Positions 35,517 through 44,654 of a stretch of DNA of 64,000 nucleotides are shown here, piece by piece. The notes under the pieces were generated by a model. It worked only from the letters and a program-made list of their open reading frames with translations. It was not told the DNA's origin and did no database searches. Positions within the stretch are counted from its first letter, which is position 1, and every line of letters starts with the position of its first letter. Location of the stretch: NCBI RefSeq assembly GCF_017912555.1, contig NZ_JAERSD010000010.1, forward strand, positions 80,237-144,236, given 5' to 3'. The translations under genes and the position numbers were made by a program. Source of the DNA: Bacillus sp. REN3 (GTDB lineage Bacteria > Bacillota > Bacilli > Bacillales > Cytobacillaceae).

Positions 35517-37148
35517 CTATCTCCGCTCTCCTAAAACGTGCTCAGCTATATTTACTGCATGGTCACCGATTCGTTCAAGGTTGCTGATGATGTCCACAAA
35601 GACAATCCCTGCCTGTCCAGTACATACCCCTTCATTCATCCGAAGGATATGCTGCTTTCTCAAGGTGCGTTCCATGCTATCGATTTCCTTTTCCTTTTTG
35701 ACAACATCAGAAGCAATCTCAAGGTTGTTCTGATCAAGAGAATGCAATGCATCTTCAACAGTGCGGACAGTCAGGTTGAACATTTTTTCAAGATCCCCCA
35801 TTGCCGTCTCTGTCATTTTCACTTTGTTCGCCTGCTGATATTCTACCAATTCAAGGATATTTTCAAAGTGATCGCCGATCCGTTCAATATCTCGGACAGT
35901 GTCGATTAGCATACTATGCTCTTCCGAATCATTGCCGGATAATGAGCTTGTCGACAACTCGATAAGATAATCGGTGATTTTCCTGTCAAGATTGTTGATC
36001 GCATCCTCCAGCTGATAAGCTGTTGTCGAATGCTTGACGTTTTTCGACTTTAAAAACTGGAATGTTTCCTCAAGTCCCTTCAATGCAAACTTGCCCATCC
36101 GAAGGACTTCCTCCTTTGCCTGTCCGAGAGCGATAGAAGGAGATTGCTCGATGAAAACCGGATCAAGATGCTGTGCTTTATAATTAACGATTGCATCATC
36201 ACCAGGAATAAGCTTTGTCACGATGAATGCCAGCCCGGCCACGAATGGAAGCTGGATCAGCGTATTTGTTGTATTGAAAATACCATGGGCAAAAGCGATT
36301 GTCATTTCAGGATTGAGGCCAAGATTGCCCTTGATTATACCAATCAGCGCAGTAAATGGATGAAGCAGGATCAGAAAGATAGTTGCACCAATAAGATTGA
36401 ACAATACGTGGGTCGCAGCTGCCCTTTTTGCCGCAACGGACGTGCCGATTGCAGCGAGTACAGCCGTAATGGTTGTCCCGATATTATCTCCAAACAATAC
36501 TGGAAGAGCACCATCCAGATTGATCAAATTTTCCGCATGCAAACCTTGGAGGATTCCTATTGTCGCACTCGAGCTTTGGACAATCACTGTGAACAGTGTT
36601 CCGATTACAACACCAAGGATTGGATTGGAACTCATCTCAACGGTAAGCTCATGGAATGATTCCAGCCCGCGGAGCGGTTTCATGCCTCCGCTCATCAGCT
36701 CCAGGCCATAGAACAGGGCACCGAAGCCAAAAACAATTTGTCCGAAATGATGGATTTTCTTGCTTTTGAAGAAGAAGAGCAGGATGGATCCGACAGCAAT
36801 GATCGGCAGGGAATATTCTCCGATATCAATACCAATGATGAAAGCAGTAATAGTCGTCCCGATATTCGCTCCCATGATGACTCCGATTGCCTGGCGCAAT
36901 GTCATGAAGCCGGCACTGACAAGCCCTACAGTGATGACTGTAGTTGCTGAACTGCTCTGGACCAAAACGGTGACAATCAGACCAGCGAAAACCCCCATGA
37001 TGGGATTGGTCGTAAAGCGGTCCAAGACATCCCGCAGTCGTTCACCTGCGGATTTCTGCAAGCCATCACCCATGAATTTAATGCCGTATAAGAAAATTCC
37101 AAGACCCCCAAAGAATTCAAACAGCATTTCTTGAAGATTCAATTCCAT
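35517..37148 (-). CDS. Na/Pi cotransporter family protein with PhoU-like C-terminal domain
   Basis: About 543 aa. The N-terminal half has NptA/YjbB repeats with QSSSATT (QSSSATTVITVGLVSAG and QSSSATIGILQGL) and GANIGTTITA / GDNIGTTITA, in about eight or nine helices; the C-terminal 200 residues are PhoU-like helices (DTVRDIERIGDHFENILELVEYQQ, ISNLERIGDHAVNIAEHV). It moves phosphate with sodium, in or out. ATG 37148 with AGGGG 8 nt upstream is the start. No PhoP box was seen. An unlinked second phosphate transporter besides pst. Confidence 0.9.
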   Translation of the reverse strand: MELNLQEMLFEFFGGLGIFLYGIKFMGDGLQKSAGERLRDVLDRFTTNPIMGVFAGLIVTVLVQSSSATTVITVGLVSAGFMTLRQAIGVIMGANIGTTITAFIIGIDIGEYSLPIIAVGSILLFFFKSKKIHHFGQIVFGFGALFYGLELMSGGMKPLRGLESFHELTVEMSSNPILGVVIGTLFTVIVQSSSATIGILQGLHAENLINLDGALPVLFGDNIGTTITAVLAAIGTSVAAKRAAATHVLFNLIGATIFLILLHPFTALIGIIKGNLGLNPEMTIAFAHGIFNTTNTLIQLPFVAGLAFIVTKLIPGDDAIVNYKAQHLDPVFIEQSPSIALGQAKEEVLRMGKFALKGLEETFQFLKSKNVKHSTTAYQLEDAINNLDRKITDYLIELSTSSLSGNDSEEHSMLIDTVRDIERIGDHFENILELVEYQQANKVKMTETAMGDLEKMFNLTVRTVEDALHSLDQNNLEIASDVVKKEKEIDSMERTLRKQHILRMNEGVCTGQAGIVFVDIISNLERIGDHAVNIAEHVLGERR

Positions 37149-37364
37149 TTTTTCAACCCCTACAATAAATTCGACAATCATCTACAAACACAATCATTAT
37201 GAAGGATTCATGAATTAAAAGTAAACTGTTTCGCTCCTAAATTTACAATTCCTTAACATTCAGCAGTAATATTACAATTATGTTACAGAAGTGATTTTGT
37301 TTGCTTGTTAAAACAAGCAACCGAGGATAAAATGGAAAGTGAATCTATTAAAGGACGTGTCGTC

Positions 37365-38141
37365 ATGAATATTTTTGCACAAATGGTCAGGAGTCTATAC
37401 TCACCTGCAGATATCGCGAAGTTTCGATTCCAGGGGATTGGCAAGACGATCCTGTATGTATTTTTACTGACATTGATTTCTGTCATTCCGGCAGCCTACT
37501 TTACTTCTGCCGGAATTATTGATGCTGTAGCCGCAGCGGAAGATACAATCGAACGGAAGCTCCCTCCTTTCACTATTGATAATAGTGAACTGAAGTCAGA
37601 TATAAAAGAACCGAGGACAATTAAGAACGGGGATATCACCATTATTTTTGATCCTACCGGAACCATTGATGAAAAGGATATGGCTGGGATGGAGAGCACC
37701 GTTGCCATGTTAAAGAATGAATTTGTCATGGCCGCAGGCGGACAGGTGAATTCCATCCCCTATACATTGCTAGGTGATGGAAAGATGACAAAAAATGATG
37801 TTTCAAACCTGGTGAGTGATGCTGCCAGTTCCCTTCCTATAGTGATTGGGATCATGGTCATCGCCATCTATCTTTTCGCAGCCGGTGCCAAGTTCATCGA
37901 AATTTCGATCCTTGCATTGTTTGGTTTACTGCTGAAAAACCTTGCAGGTAAAAACCTCCAATACAGACACTTATGGAGAATGGGCGCATACAGTGTCACC
38001 TTGGCGACCCTCTTCTTCACCATCATGGCTTTATTGAAAACTGCAGTTCCATATAGCTTCATCATCAACTGGTTCGTGAGTTCAATGTTTTTGCTGCTGG
38101 CAATCAAAGAGGTTCCGAGTCCAAAGACGAAAGCGAAATGA
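37365..38141 (+). CDS. yqgB: DUF1189 membrane protein YqgB
   Basis: About 258 aa. Starts MNIFAQMVRSLYSPADIAKFRFQGIGKT, the family's usual N-terminus, then a helix (ILYVFLLTLISVIPAAYF), an extracellular loop of about 120 residues and four helices at the end. ATG 37365 is preferred by family; ATG 37332 (GAGG upstream) would add 11 residues. Function unknown; similar proteins occur throughout Bacillaceae. Confidence 0.85.
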   Translation: MNIFAQMVRSLYSPADIAKFRFQGIGKTILYVFLLTLISVIPAAYFTSAGIIDAVAAAEDTIERKLPPFTIDNSELKSDIKEPRTIKNGDITIIFDPTGTIDEKDMAGMESTVAMLKNEFVMAAGGQVNSIPYTLLGDGKMTKNDVSNLVSDAASSLPIVIGIMVIAIYLFAAGAKFIEISILALFGLLLKNLAGKNLQYRHLWRMGAYSVTLATLFFTIMALLKTAVPYSFIINWFVSSMFLLLAIKEVPSPKTKAK

Positions 38142-38491
38142 TAAAAAGATGCGTTGTTGCGCATCTTTTTTTTTGCGGGGTTTTCTTTTAAAGAATGGTT
38201 TTATAAGTGTCATTGTCTACATTGAAGGGCATCTAGTAGGCTTTCAGCTTTCATTGTTTCCCCTGTTTTGGCACCGAAGCTATGCCAATCAGCATTCCTT
38301 GGCAATCCAGCGATCGATTCCCTATCTGGACAAACTTAAGTCGGCCTATCCAATGCCCAGCTTAGCGAGTTACCTGTATTATTGTCCCGTGCAGGCGGCG
38401 AATCGAAGAACATGAAACATTCTATTAAATCGTTCTAAATCTATTTCTTCTTCATATCTATTTAGTAAGGTTGTTAAAAGGAGGGATGAGA
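38142..38491. other. Intergenic region between yqgB and yqfZ, with yqgB terminator
   Basis: Terminator AAAAAGATGCG/CGCATCTTTTT at 38143-38174 with a 6-nt loop and a T9 run. The remaining 300 bp show no gene: a plus-strand frame of 88 codons starts inside the terminator and lacks an RBS. Confidence 0.7.
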
Positions 38492-38821
38492 TTGAAAAAA
38501 ATCGCTGGTTTATTAGTAGCGGTGTTAGTCATATTATCCATATACAACGATATGGACAAGGGGACTCTACCAGCCGCAAAGAATACAAGAATAGAATCTA
38601 ACGATAAAAAAGTCGAAAAAGAAATCCTCCCTTTCTTTGAACATACAGTCAAGCCAGGGGATACGGTAATATCGGTCCTTGACAGCTACTCAAAATCACC
38701 GTTTGAAGTCCCTGTGGCAAAAGCTGTCGAGGATTTCAAGAAATTGAATGATGGGATTGATCCGCAAAAAATCAAGTTTGGACATACCTATAAATTCCCC
38801 GATTACAGCAAAGGAGATTGA
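38492..38821 (+). CDS. yqfZ: LysM-domain exported protein YqfZ
   Basis: A 109-aa protein with an N-terminal signal anchor (LKKIAGLLVAVLVILSIY) and a C-terminal LysM-like domain (EHTVKPGDTVISVLDSYSKSPFEVPVAKAVEDFKKLNDGIDPQKIKFGHTYKFP). TTG 38492 is the start: AAAGGAGG ends 7 nt upstream, whereas ATG 38486 abuts the RBS. It should bind peptidoglycan or chitin-like glycans. B. subtilis yqfZ lies next to ispG, as here, and is sporulation-associated as I recall. Confidence 0.85.
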   Translation: MKKIAGLLVAVLVILSIYNDMDKGTLPAAKNTRIESNDKKVEKEILPFFEHTVKPGDTVISVLDSYSKSPFEVPVAKAVEDFKKLNDGIDPQKIKFGHTYKFPDYSKGD

Positions 38822-38929
38822 AGAGACGATTTATCATCCTTGTCAATCAGAGCCAAAGATTGATAAAATGGGGATATGCATCATTAAGATGGTTCTATGA
38901 ATTCCATTTATTAAAGGAGCGAATCACCA

Positions 38930-40039
38930 TTGAGTGAAATTATACATCGTACCAAAACACGCCCCATCAAGGTTGGGAACCTGACAATCGGGGGGAACAA
39001 TGAAGTCGTCATCCAGAGCATGACCACAACAAAGACACATGATGTTGAGGCAACTGTCGCCGAAATCAAGAGGCTGGAGGAGGCTGGATGCCAGATTGTC
39101 CGCGTCGCCTGTCCGGATGAGCGGGCAGCAAATGCTATTTCTGAAATTAAAGAACGGATCAATATCCCGCTTGTTGTCGATATTCATTTTGATTATCGCC
39201 TTGCCTTGAAGGCAATCGAGGGCGGAGCAGATAAGATAAGGATCAACCCTGGGAATATTGGGAAGCGCGAGAAGGTAGAAGCTGTCGTAAAAGCAGCCAA
39301 GGAACGCGGAATCCCAATTAGGATTGGCGTGAACGCTGGTTCTCTCGAAAAGCGGATCCTTGAGAAGTATGGCTATCCTACAGCGGATGGAATGGTAGAG
39401 AGTGCCCTTCATCACATCAAAATCCTTGAAGACCTTGATTTCCATAATATCATCGTTTCCATGAAGGCATCCGATGTCAACCTTGCAATCGAAGCATATG
39501 AGAAGGCAGCGAAAGCGTTCGATTATCCACTTCATCTCGGGATCACGGAATCCGGCACCTTGTTTGCAGGCACTGTCAAGAGCGCGGCGGGTCTTGGAGC
39601 GATCCTCTCGAAGGGAATTGGCAATACACTTAGAGTATCTTTGAGTGCAGACCCTGTTGAAGAAGTAAAGGTTGCAAGGGAATTGCTTAAATCCTTTGGA
39701 CTTGCCTCAAATGCAGCCACATTGATTTCCTGTCCGACCTGTGGAAGGATTGAGATTGACTTGATTAGCATCGCTAATGAAGTAGAGGAATATATATCAA
39801 AAATCAAGGCACCGATCAAGGTAGCGGTCCTTGGATGTGCAGTGAACGGCCCAGGGGAAGCCCGCGAGGCAGACATAGGGATAGCAGGAGCGCGAGGAGA
39901 AGGCTTATTATTCCGCAAAGGCGAAATCATCCGCAAGGTTCCTGAGGCAACGATGGTGGATGAACTTAAGAAAGAAATTGATAAAATTGCTGAAGAATAT
40001 TTCGCAAAGAAGGAAGAAGAGGCAGCGATCCAGCAGTAA
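38930..40039 (+). CDS. ispG: 4-hydroxy-3-methylbut-2-enyl-diphosphate synthase IspG
   Basis: A 369-aa [4Fe-4S] enzyme of the MEP isoprenoid pathway (MEcPP to HMBPP), using ferredoxin or flavodoxin. The TIM-barrel N-domain runs from [18 protein letters not shown] to IRINPGNIG; the cluster ligands are in [11 protein letters not shown] and [20 protein letters not shown]. The start is TTG 38930 with AAAGGAGCG upstream. Followed by a strong terminator, so monocistronic. Confidence 0.97.
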   Translation: MSEIIHRTKTRPIKVGNLTIGGNNEVVIQSMTTTKTHDVEATVAEIKRLEEAGCQIVRVACPDERAANAISEIKERINIPLVVDIHFDYRLALKAIEGGADKIRINPGNIGKREKVEAVVKAAKERGIPIRIGVNAGSLEKRILEKYGYPTADGMVESALHHIKILEDLDFHNIIVSMKASDVNLAIEAYEKAAKAFDYPLHLGITESGTLFAGTVKSAAGLGAILSKGIGNTLRVSLSADPVEEVKVARELLKSFGLASNAATLISCPTCGRIEIDLISIANEVEEYISKIKAPIKVAVLGCAVNGPGEAREADIGIAGARGEGLLFRKGEIIRKVPEATMVDELKKEIDKIAEEYFAKKEEEAAIQQ

Positions 40040-40045
40040 AACGTG

Positions 40046-40078
40046 AAAGGCCCGGAATATGAACGCTCCGGGCCTTTT
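40046..40078. terminator. Terminator between ispG and yqfX
   Basis: AAAGGCCCGGA/TCCGGGCCTTT with a 10-nt loop and four T; convergent genes on either side. Confidence 0.75.
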
Positions 40079-40092
40079 GGCGTCATTCACTG

Positions 40093-40461
40093 TCAAAAAA
40101 ACGGCAGGATGAACAAGCCGATGAGTATGGAAATCGTCCCTATTCCTATGGCCCAGCTTCCAAGGGCTGCCCCTCTTCGGCGTGCGGCAATACCCAGGAC
40201 GATTCCAGCTGCCCCAAAGAGTACAGGTAGAATAAACAGCGACAAGATCGATAGGGCAAGGGCTGAATATCCAAGCCCCCTCCCGTCAGTAGTTGTGTCA
40301 TCATCTGATGCCCTTCTTCTTTCAGCAGGTGCGGGAGTGGCGATTTCAGCCGCGGTTTCCTCCTGATAAATTTCATCTCGCGCATCCCGAATCGTGATGA
40401 CATCCTGCTCAGGTTCGGTAATATACTCGGAACCCCTGTTCATTCGTTCTTGGTCTGCCAC
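40093..40461 (-). CDS. yqfX: Small membrane protein YqfX
   Basis: A 122-aa protein. Acidic N-terminal half (TEPEQDVITIRDARDEIYQEETAAEI...) and two C-terminal membrane helices (GYSALALSILSLFILPVLFGAAGIVLGIAAR and GSWAIGIGTISILIGLFILPFF) as in DUF4190-like proteins. GTG 40461 with GAGGG upstream. Same place as B. subtilis yqfX, which is a sporulation gene as I recall. Function unknown. Confidence 0.82.
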   Translation of the reverse strand: MADQERMNRGSEYITEPEQDVITIRDARDEIYQEETAAEIATPAPAERRRASDDDTTTDGRGLGYSALALSILSLFILPVLFGAAGIVLGIAARRRGAALGSWAIGIGTISILIGLFILPFF

Positions 40462-40619
40462 TTTAATCCCTCGCTTTCATAGTGGAGCATTCATTAGTGT
40501 TTGCAGTTCAGGTTCATTTCAGCATGGCAATGTTTGTCTGAAAAAGTAAATCTTTTTTAGGGGATGAACATTTGGTAAGATGAAGAAAACAGATATTTTT
40601 AACTTTAAGGAGCAAGATA

Positions 40620-41189
40620 ATGAAAAAGCGTTTCGGCATTGATATTGATGGAACGGTAACATGCCCTTCCACCTTTGTTCCATATTTGAATCAGGCATTT
40701 AACTTAAACATCACCCTTGATGATATCAAGCAGTATGACTTCATGCCCCTCGTTACGGTTTCAGAAAAAGAATTTTCTTCGTGGTTCACGAAAGTTGAAC
40801 CCGAAATATATTCAAAATCCCCTCTTGCGAGCGGAGCCAAGGAAATTTTGAAGTCCTGGGAGAAAGAACATGAATTGTACTTTATCAGTGCCAGAGGAAG
40901 CCATTTGCTCGAATTGACGAAGGAGTGGTTCACGGCTAATGAAATTCTTTACCATGACATCCATCTGATTGGCTCACATGATAAAATTGAGGCAGCACAA
41001 AAATATGATGTCGATATTTTTTTCGAAGATAAACATGATAATGCAGTCGACATCAATCAGGAACTTGGAATCCCCGTCATTCTCTTCAACACTCCATACA
41101 ACCAGGAACCGACTCCTGAAGGAGTCATCAGGGTCAATAGCTGGAAAGAAGCGAACAGGTGGGTTCAAAACTGGATGGAAAACAATTAA
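40620..41189 (+). CDS. yqfW: HAD-family 5'-nucleotidase-like hydrolase YqfW
   Basis: A 189-aa member of the NT5C/5'(3')-deoxyribonucleotidase-like HAD family. Motif I DIDGTVTCPST (D8 nucleophile, D10), motif II ISARGS, motif III Lys near SHDKIEAAQ, motif IV FFEDKHDNAVDI. It should remove phosphate from a nucleotide or small phosphoester; substrate unknown. RBS AAGGAGCAAGATA. Synteny with yqfW. Confidence 0.88.
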   Translation: MKKRFGIDIDGTVTCPSTFVPYLNQAFNLNITLDDIKQYDFMPLVTVSEKEFSSWFTKVEPEIYSKSPLASGAKEILKSWEKEHELYFISARGSHLLELTKEWFTANEILYHDIHLIGSHDKIEAAQKYDVDIFFEDKHDNAVDINQELGIPVILFNTPYNQEPTPEGVIRVNSWKEANRWVQNWMENN

Positions 41190-41217
41190 AAAAAACGGCC
41201 TCAAAGGCCGTTTTTTT
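41188..41217. terminator. Bidirectional terminator between yqfW and zur
   Basis: ACGGCCT/AGGCCGT stem with a CAA loop, A8 before and T7 after; shared by convergent genes. Confidence 0.85.
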
Positions 41218-41221
41218 ATCC

Positions 41222-41638
41222 TTATTGCTGGATGCACTCTGGGCATCGTCCGTAAATCTCGAACTTGTGCCCGGAAATATCATAACCGGGAAAATCAGCC
41301 TCGATGCTTCTCATCGGACAAGTCTCGATTTCTTTAGTTTTTCCGCAATCAAGACAAATAAAATGATGGTGATGCTCATTATGCGAGCAGGTGAAACGAA
41401 AATGTTTTTCACCAGATAGCTCGGTCATTTCAAGGATCCCCAGTTCAGCAAAGACACTCAGGTTCCGGTAAATCGTATCAAAGCTCAGACCCGGATAGCG
41501 GTCCTTCATATGTTCCAGAATATCACGCGCTGTCAGGTACCTGTCATTATCAGCAAAAATCTGGAGCATTTCTTCGCGTTTCCCAGTATGCTTATAACCT
41601 TGATCCTTCAAAAGTTTCATTGCCTCATGGACATTCAT
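41222..41638 (-). CDS. zur: Zinc uptake repressor Zur (Fur family)
   Basis: A 138-aa Fur-family regulator. Winged helix KREEMLQIFADNDRYLTARDILEHMKDRYPGLSFDTIYRNLSVFAELGI, His-rich metal site CSHNEHHHHFICLDCGKTKEIE, structural zinc Cys pairs CLDC and CPEC near the C-terminus. Fur, PerR and Zur cannot be told apart with certainty by eye, but position (B. subtilis yqfV/zur) and co-transcription with znuCB argue for Zur. 12 bp after znuB. Confidence 0.92.
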   Translation of the reverse strand: MNVHEAMKLLKDQGYKHTGKREEMLQIFADNDRYLTARDILEHMKDRYPGLSFDTIYRNLSVFAELGILEMTELSGEKHFRFTCSHNEHHHHFICLDCGKTKEIETCPMRSIEADFPGYDISGHKFEIYGRCPECIQQ

Positions 41639-41650
41639 GATACCACCTCG

Positions 41651-42493
41651 CTAAATAGTCCTGGAGGAAGAAAGCTTCTTGGCCCAGATAGTCAGGACAA
41701 GAATAAGGACTGCAATCATGACGATCGTTCCTCCAGGAGCAAGATTCAAATAATAAGAAAGGAACAAACCTCCCAATACTGATATCTCACCGAAAAGAAT
41801 CGAATAGAAGATTGTCTGCCTGAAGCCTTTCGCAAACCGTATGCTCGCCGCCACAGGCAGTGTCATCAGCGAAGAAACGAGCAGGATGCCGACTATCCTC
41901 ATCGATGCTGCGATGACAAGCGCAACCATGACAATGAAAATAAAATGTAGCATTTTTGCAGCGATTCCCGTTGCTTTAGCATATTCTTCATCAAAGGATA
42001 GCAGGAATAATTCCTTATAAAGTAAAGCAACCAGTAGGATGACAAAAATACTGATGATAGCTATTGTCAACAAGTCTGTCCTGCTTACAGCACTGACACT
42101 GCCAAACAAGTAGCTGAACAGGTCTGTATTGAAACCGTCGGCTAATGAAATAAAAATTACGCCTAATCCGATTCCTCCCGACAGGATGATCGGGATGGCC
42201 AATTCCTGATAATGCTTGTAAACACTCCTTAATTTTTCAATGAAAAGAGACCCGGCCACCGAGAAAGCCATGCCCATATAGAGAGGGTTCATGCCGCTGA
42301 AAACAATGAACTTCTTCTCAAGCAGAAGGCTCGCGGCAATTCCAGCCAGTGTCACATGGCTGAGTGCATCGGCAATCAGCGAAAGCCTGCGGACGACAAT
42401 GAAAACGCCAAGAAGGGGAGCGATGATCCCAATGATCATTCCGGTTAAAAAGGCATTCTGCAAGAATTCATACTGGAAAAGCCCGCTGATCAT
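41651..42493 (-). CDS. znuB: Zinc ABC transporter permease ZnuB
   Basis: A 280-aa ABC-3 family permease with about eight helices (FQNAFLTGMIIGIIAPLLGVFIVVRRLSLIADALSHVTLAGIAAS is the typical start). It overlaps znuC by 4 bp (ATGA) and is followed by zur, giving a znuC-znuB-zur operon. No binding-protein gene (znuA) is in the operon. Metal is inferred as zinc from zur linkage; manganese is less likely. Confidence 0.9.
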   Translation of the reverse strand: MISGLFQYEFLQNAFLTGMIIGIIAPLLGVFIVVRRLSLIADALSHVTLAGIAASLLLEKKFIVFSGMNPLYMGMAFSVAGSLFIEKLRSVYKHYQELAIPIILSGGIGLGVIFISLADGFNTDLFSYLFGSVSAVSRTDLLTIAIISIFVILLVALLYKELFLLSFDEEYAKATGIAAKMLHFIFIVMVALVIAASMRIVGILLVSSLMTLPVAASIRFAKGFRQTIFYSILFGEISVLGGLFLSYYLNLAPGGTIVMIAVLILVLTIWAKKLSSSRTI

Positions 42494-43272
42494 GAATGCG
42501 CCCCCTCATGCTTATGGTCATGGGTTAAAACCTGGACGTCATGGCCGTAGATTTCCGATAATTCATTGCCCTTCAATTTTTCAAACTCCTCTGTACTTCC
42601 ATGGAAATGAAGGTTTTTATTCAGGCAGGCAACATCCGTGACCTTATCGGAAATAGTGCCGATATCATGGGTAACCAGAAGCAGTGTAATGCCATCCTGT
42701 TTATTGAGCCTTTCAAGCATCTCATAGAAGGAGCTGACGTTTTCCGCATCCACCCCGACTGTAGGCTCATCAAGTATTAGCAATTCCGGTTCCCCTACAA
42801 GCGCCCTCGCAATGAACACCCTCTGTTGCTGCCCTCCGGACAATTCACCGATATTCCTGTTCGCGAAGTCTTCCATGCCGACAGCTCGGATCGCCTCCAT
42901 AATTTTTTTGTTCTCTGCCTTGCTTATGAATTTGAAGAGTCCGAGTTTTTTCGTCAGACCGCTTCCGACCACTTCGAATACCGTAGCCGGGAATCCGGTA
43001 TTGAAGGAGTTGGCCTTTTGGGAAACGAACCCGATTTTATGCTGGTCTTTGAACTTCCCGATGTCCTGCCCAAAAAGCCGGATAGTTCCCTTTTGGGGCT
43101 TGAGCAGCCCGAGCATCAATTTCAGCAAGGTCGATTTTCCGGATCCGTTTGGACCGACGATTGCCAAAAAACTGCCTTTCGCAATTGATAAATTTATATT
43201 TTCGAGTACATTCTCTTTGTCATAACGATAATAAAGATTCTGTACCTGGACGATCTCTTTGTTGTTCCCCAT
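42490..43272 (-). CDS. znuC: Zinc ABC transporter ATP-binding protein ZnuC
   Basis: About 260 aa. Walker A VGPNGSGKSTLLKLMLGLL, Q-loop FVSQKANSFNTGFPATVFEVV (typical of metal ABC-3 systems), signature [15 protein letters not shown], Walker B LLILDEPTVGVDAE, H-loop VTHD. The C-terminal tail is His-rich (HDVQVLTHDHKHEGAHS), fitting a zinc role. ATG 43272 is chosen with AGGTGA upstream; the frame extends to 43368 over the promoter. A Zur-box-like site lies 14 bp upstream. Confidence 0.9.
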   Translation of the reverse strand: MGNNKEIVQVQNLYYRYDKENVLENINLSIAKGSFLAIVGPNGSGKSTLLKLMLGLLKPQKGTIRLFGQDIGKFKDQHKIGFVSQKANSFNTGFPATVFEVVGSGLTKKLGLFKFISKAENKKIMEAIRAVGMEDFANRNIGELSGGQQQRVFIARALVGEPELLILDEPTVGVDAENVSSFYEMLERLNKQDGITLLLVTHDIGTISDKVTDVACLNKNLHFHGSTEEFEKLKGNELSEIYGHDVQVLTHDHKHEGAHS

Positions 43273-43285
43273 CAAAATCACCTGC

Positions 43286-43306
43286 ATATAAGAATCATTC
43301 CGATTT
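43286..43306 (-). promoter_or_regulatory. Zur-box-like operator upstream of znuC
   Basis: The minus strand has AAATCGGAAT-G-ATTCTTATAT. The left half matches 9 of 10 positions of the Bacillus Zur box AAATCGTAATnATTACGATTT; the right half is weaker (about 6 of 10). Confidence 0.5.
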
Positions 43307-43426
43307 ACATTAGTAGTATATCTTTTACAAGGGAAAATGTAAACCAAAGCCACCTGGAGATTTATCATTACTGGAAAAAGTAGTCACGATTTCCATAAAC
43401 TCTTCATACGCTACTATGGAGGAGTG

Positions 43427-43687
43427 ATGACTTTGGCCATTTTTGAAAATATCATTAACCATAAGATCAAAACCATTTCCGCTGATGAACTGCTTAAATA
43501 TGCTTCACAATTCCAAATTTCCATCACGAAGGAGCAGGCACAGAAAATTGCCAGGTACTTACGGGGAAAGCAAGTGAACATTTTCAATGATTCTGAGCGG
43601 ACAGCCTTGATTAAAGAAATTGCCCGGATCACAGGGCCGGAAACCGCAAGGCAAGTCAACAAGCTGTTCATCCAATTCACAAAATGA
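43427..43687 (+). CDS. yqfT: DUF2624 protein YqfT
   Basis: An 86-aa helical protein (ENIINHKIKTISADELLKYASQFQISITKEQAQKIARYLRGKQVNIFNDSERTALIKEIARITG), matching YqfT in size and position before nfo. ATG 43427 lies 4 nt after GGAGG; TTG 43433 has better spacing (10 nt) and is an alternative. Function unknown. Confidence 0.85.
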   Translation: MTLAIFENIINHKIKTISADELLKYASQFQISITKEQAQKIARYLRGKQVNIFNDSERTALIKEIARITGPETARQVNKLFIQFTK

Positions 43688-43695
43688 CTTCATGG

Positions 43696-43727
43696 AAAAA
43701 GCTGCGCAAAATTGCGCAGCTTTTTTT
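43696..43727. terminator. Bidirectional terminator between yqfT and nfo
   Basis: AAAAAGCTGCGCAA/TTGCGCAGCTTTTT, nearly no loop, T7 run; convergent genes. Confidence 0.85.
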
Positions 43728-44620
43728 CACTGATCATTGAAAATGTTGTCGAGCAGGTTTTCATCAAATGTCTTACTTTTTAACATAGCGATCTCATGCT
43801 TATAAGGAGCTTTTTTACTGTTCTTGTCTTCACCGACATAAGGTGTCTCAAGAATTTTAGGAATATCCATCAATTGTGGGTGGTGAACAATATAGCTCAA
43901 TGCCTCAAATCCGATATGGCCAAAACCGATGTTCTCATGGCGGTCTTTCCGCATCCCAACAGCATTCTTGCTGTCATTGATATGCAGTACTTTCAGCCTG
44001 TCAAGACCAAGGACCTTGTCGAATTCATTGAGGACTCCATCGAAATCCTCGACAATTGGATAGCCGGCATCATGGGTATGGCATGTATCAAAGCAAACAG
44101 AAAGCTTGTCATTATATATCACGCCATCGATGATCATCGCCAGCTCTTCAAATGATTTCCCACATTCAGATCCTTTTCCTGCCATCGTCTCAAGCGCAAT
44201 CTGGACATTTTCCTTACCTGTCAGCACTTCATTCAGTCCTTCAACAATCTGTTGGATCCCGATTTCTGGACCTGCGCCGACATGGGCTCCAGGATGGAGA
44301 ACTATCTGTCGTGCACCCAAGGCTTCCGTCCTCTCTATTTCACTTCTGAGGAACCTGACACCCAACTCGAAGGTATCAGGATTTTGTGAGTTGCCTATAT
44401 TGATGATGTAAGGAGCATGGACGATGATTTGTTCAATCCCGTTCTGTTCCATATGGCGCTGCCCTGCTTCGATATTCAGGTCTTCGATTTTCTTCCTTCT
44501 TGTGTTCTGTGGTGCACCTGTATAGACCATAAAAGTATTTGCACCATATGAGACGGCTTCTTCACTAGCCCCTAGCAGCATTTTCTTCCCGCTCATAGAT
44601 ACATGTGAGCCAATTAACAT
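43727..44620 (-). CDS. nfo: Endonuclease IV (AP endonuclease)
   Basis: A 297-aa TIM-barrel enzyme that cuts 5' of abasic sites in base excision repair; three zinc ions. Ligand motifs: [63 protein letters not shown]. In B. subtilis nfo (yqfS) is a spore-specific (sigma-G) gene beside yqfT. RBS GGGGGAGAGATCAGG. It follows cshB by 34 bp, perhaps one operon. Confidence 0.96.
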   Translation of the reverse strand: MLIGSHVSMSGKKMLLGASEEAVSYGANTFMVYTGAPQNTRRKKIEDLNIEAGQRHMEQNGIEQIIVHAPYIINIGNSQNPDTFELGVRFLRSEIERTEALGARQIVLHPGAHVGAGPEIGIQQIVEGLNEVLTGKENVQIALETMAGKGSECGKSFEELAMIIDGVIYNDKLSVCFDTCHTHDAGYPIVEDFDGVLNEFDKVLGLDRLKVLHINDSKNAVGMRKDRHENIGFGHIGFEALSYIVHHPQLMDIPKILETPYVGEDKNSKKAPYKHEIAMLKSKTFDENLLDNIFNDQ

Positions 44621-44654
44621 CCTGATCTCTCCCCCGAATTTGCTTTTTGGTCAT

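Noticed and set aside
38149..38415. 88-codon plus frame after yqgB
   Set aside because: It begins inside the yqgB terminator hairpin and has no RBS.
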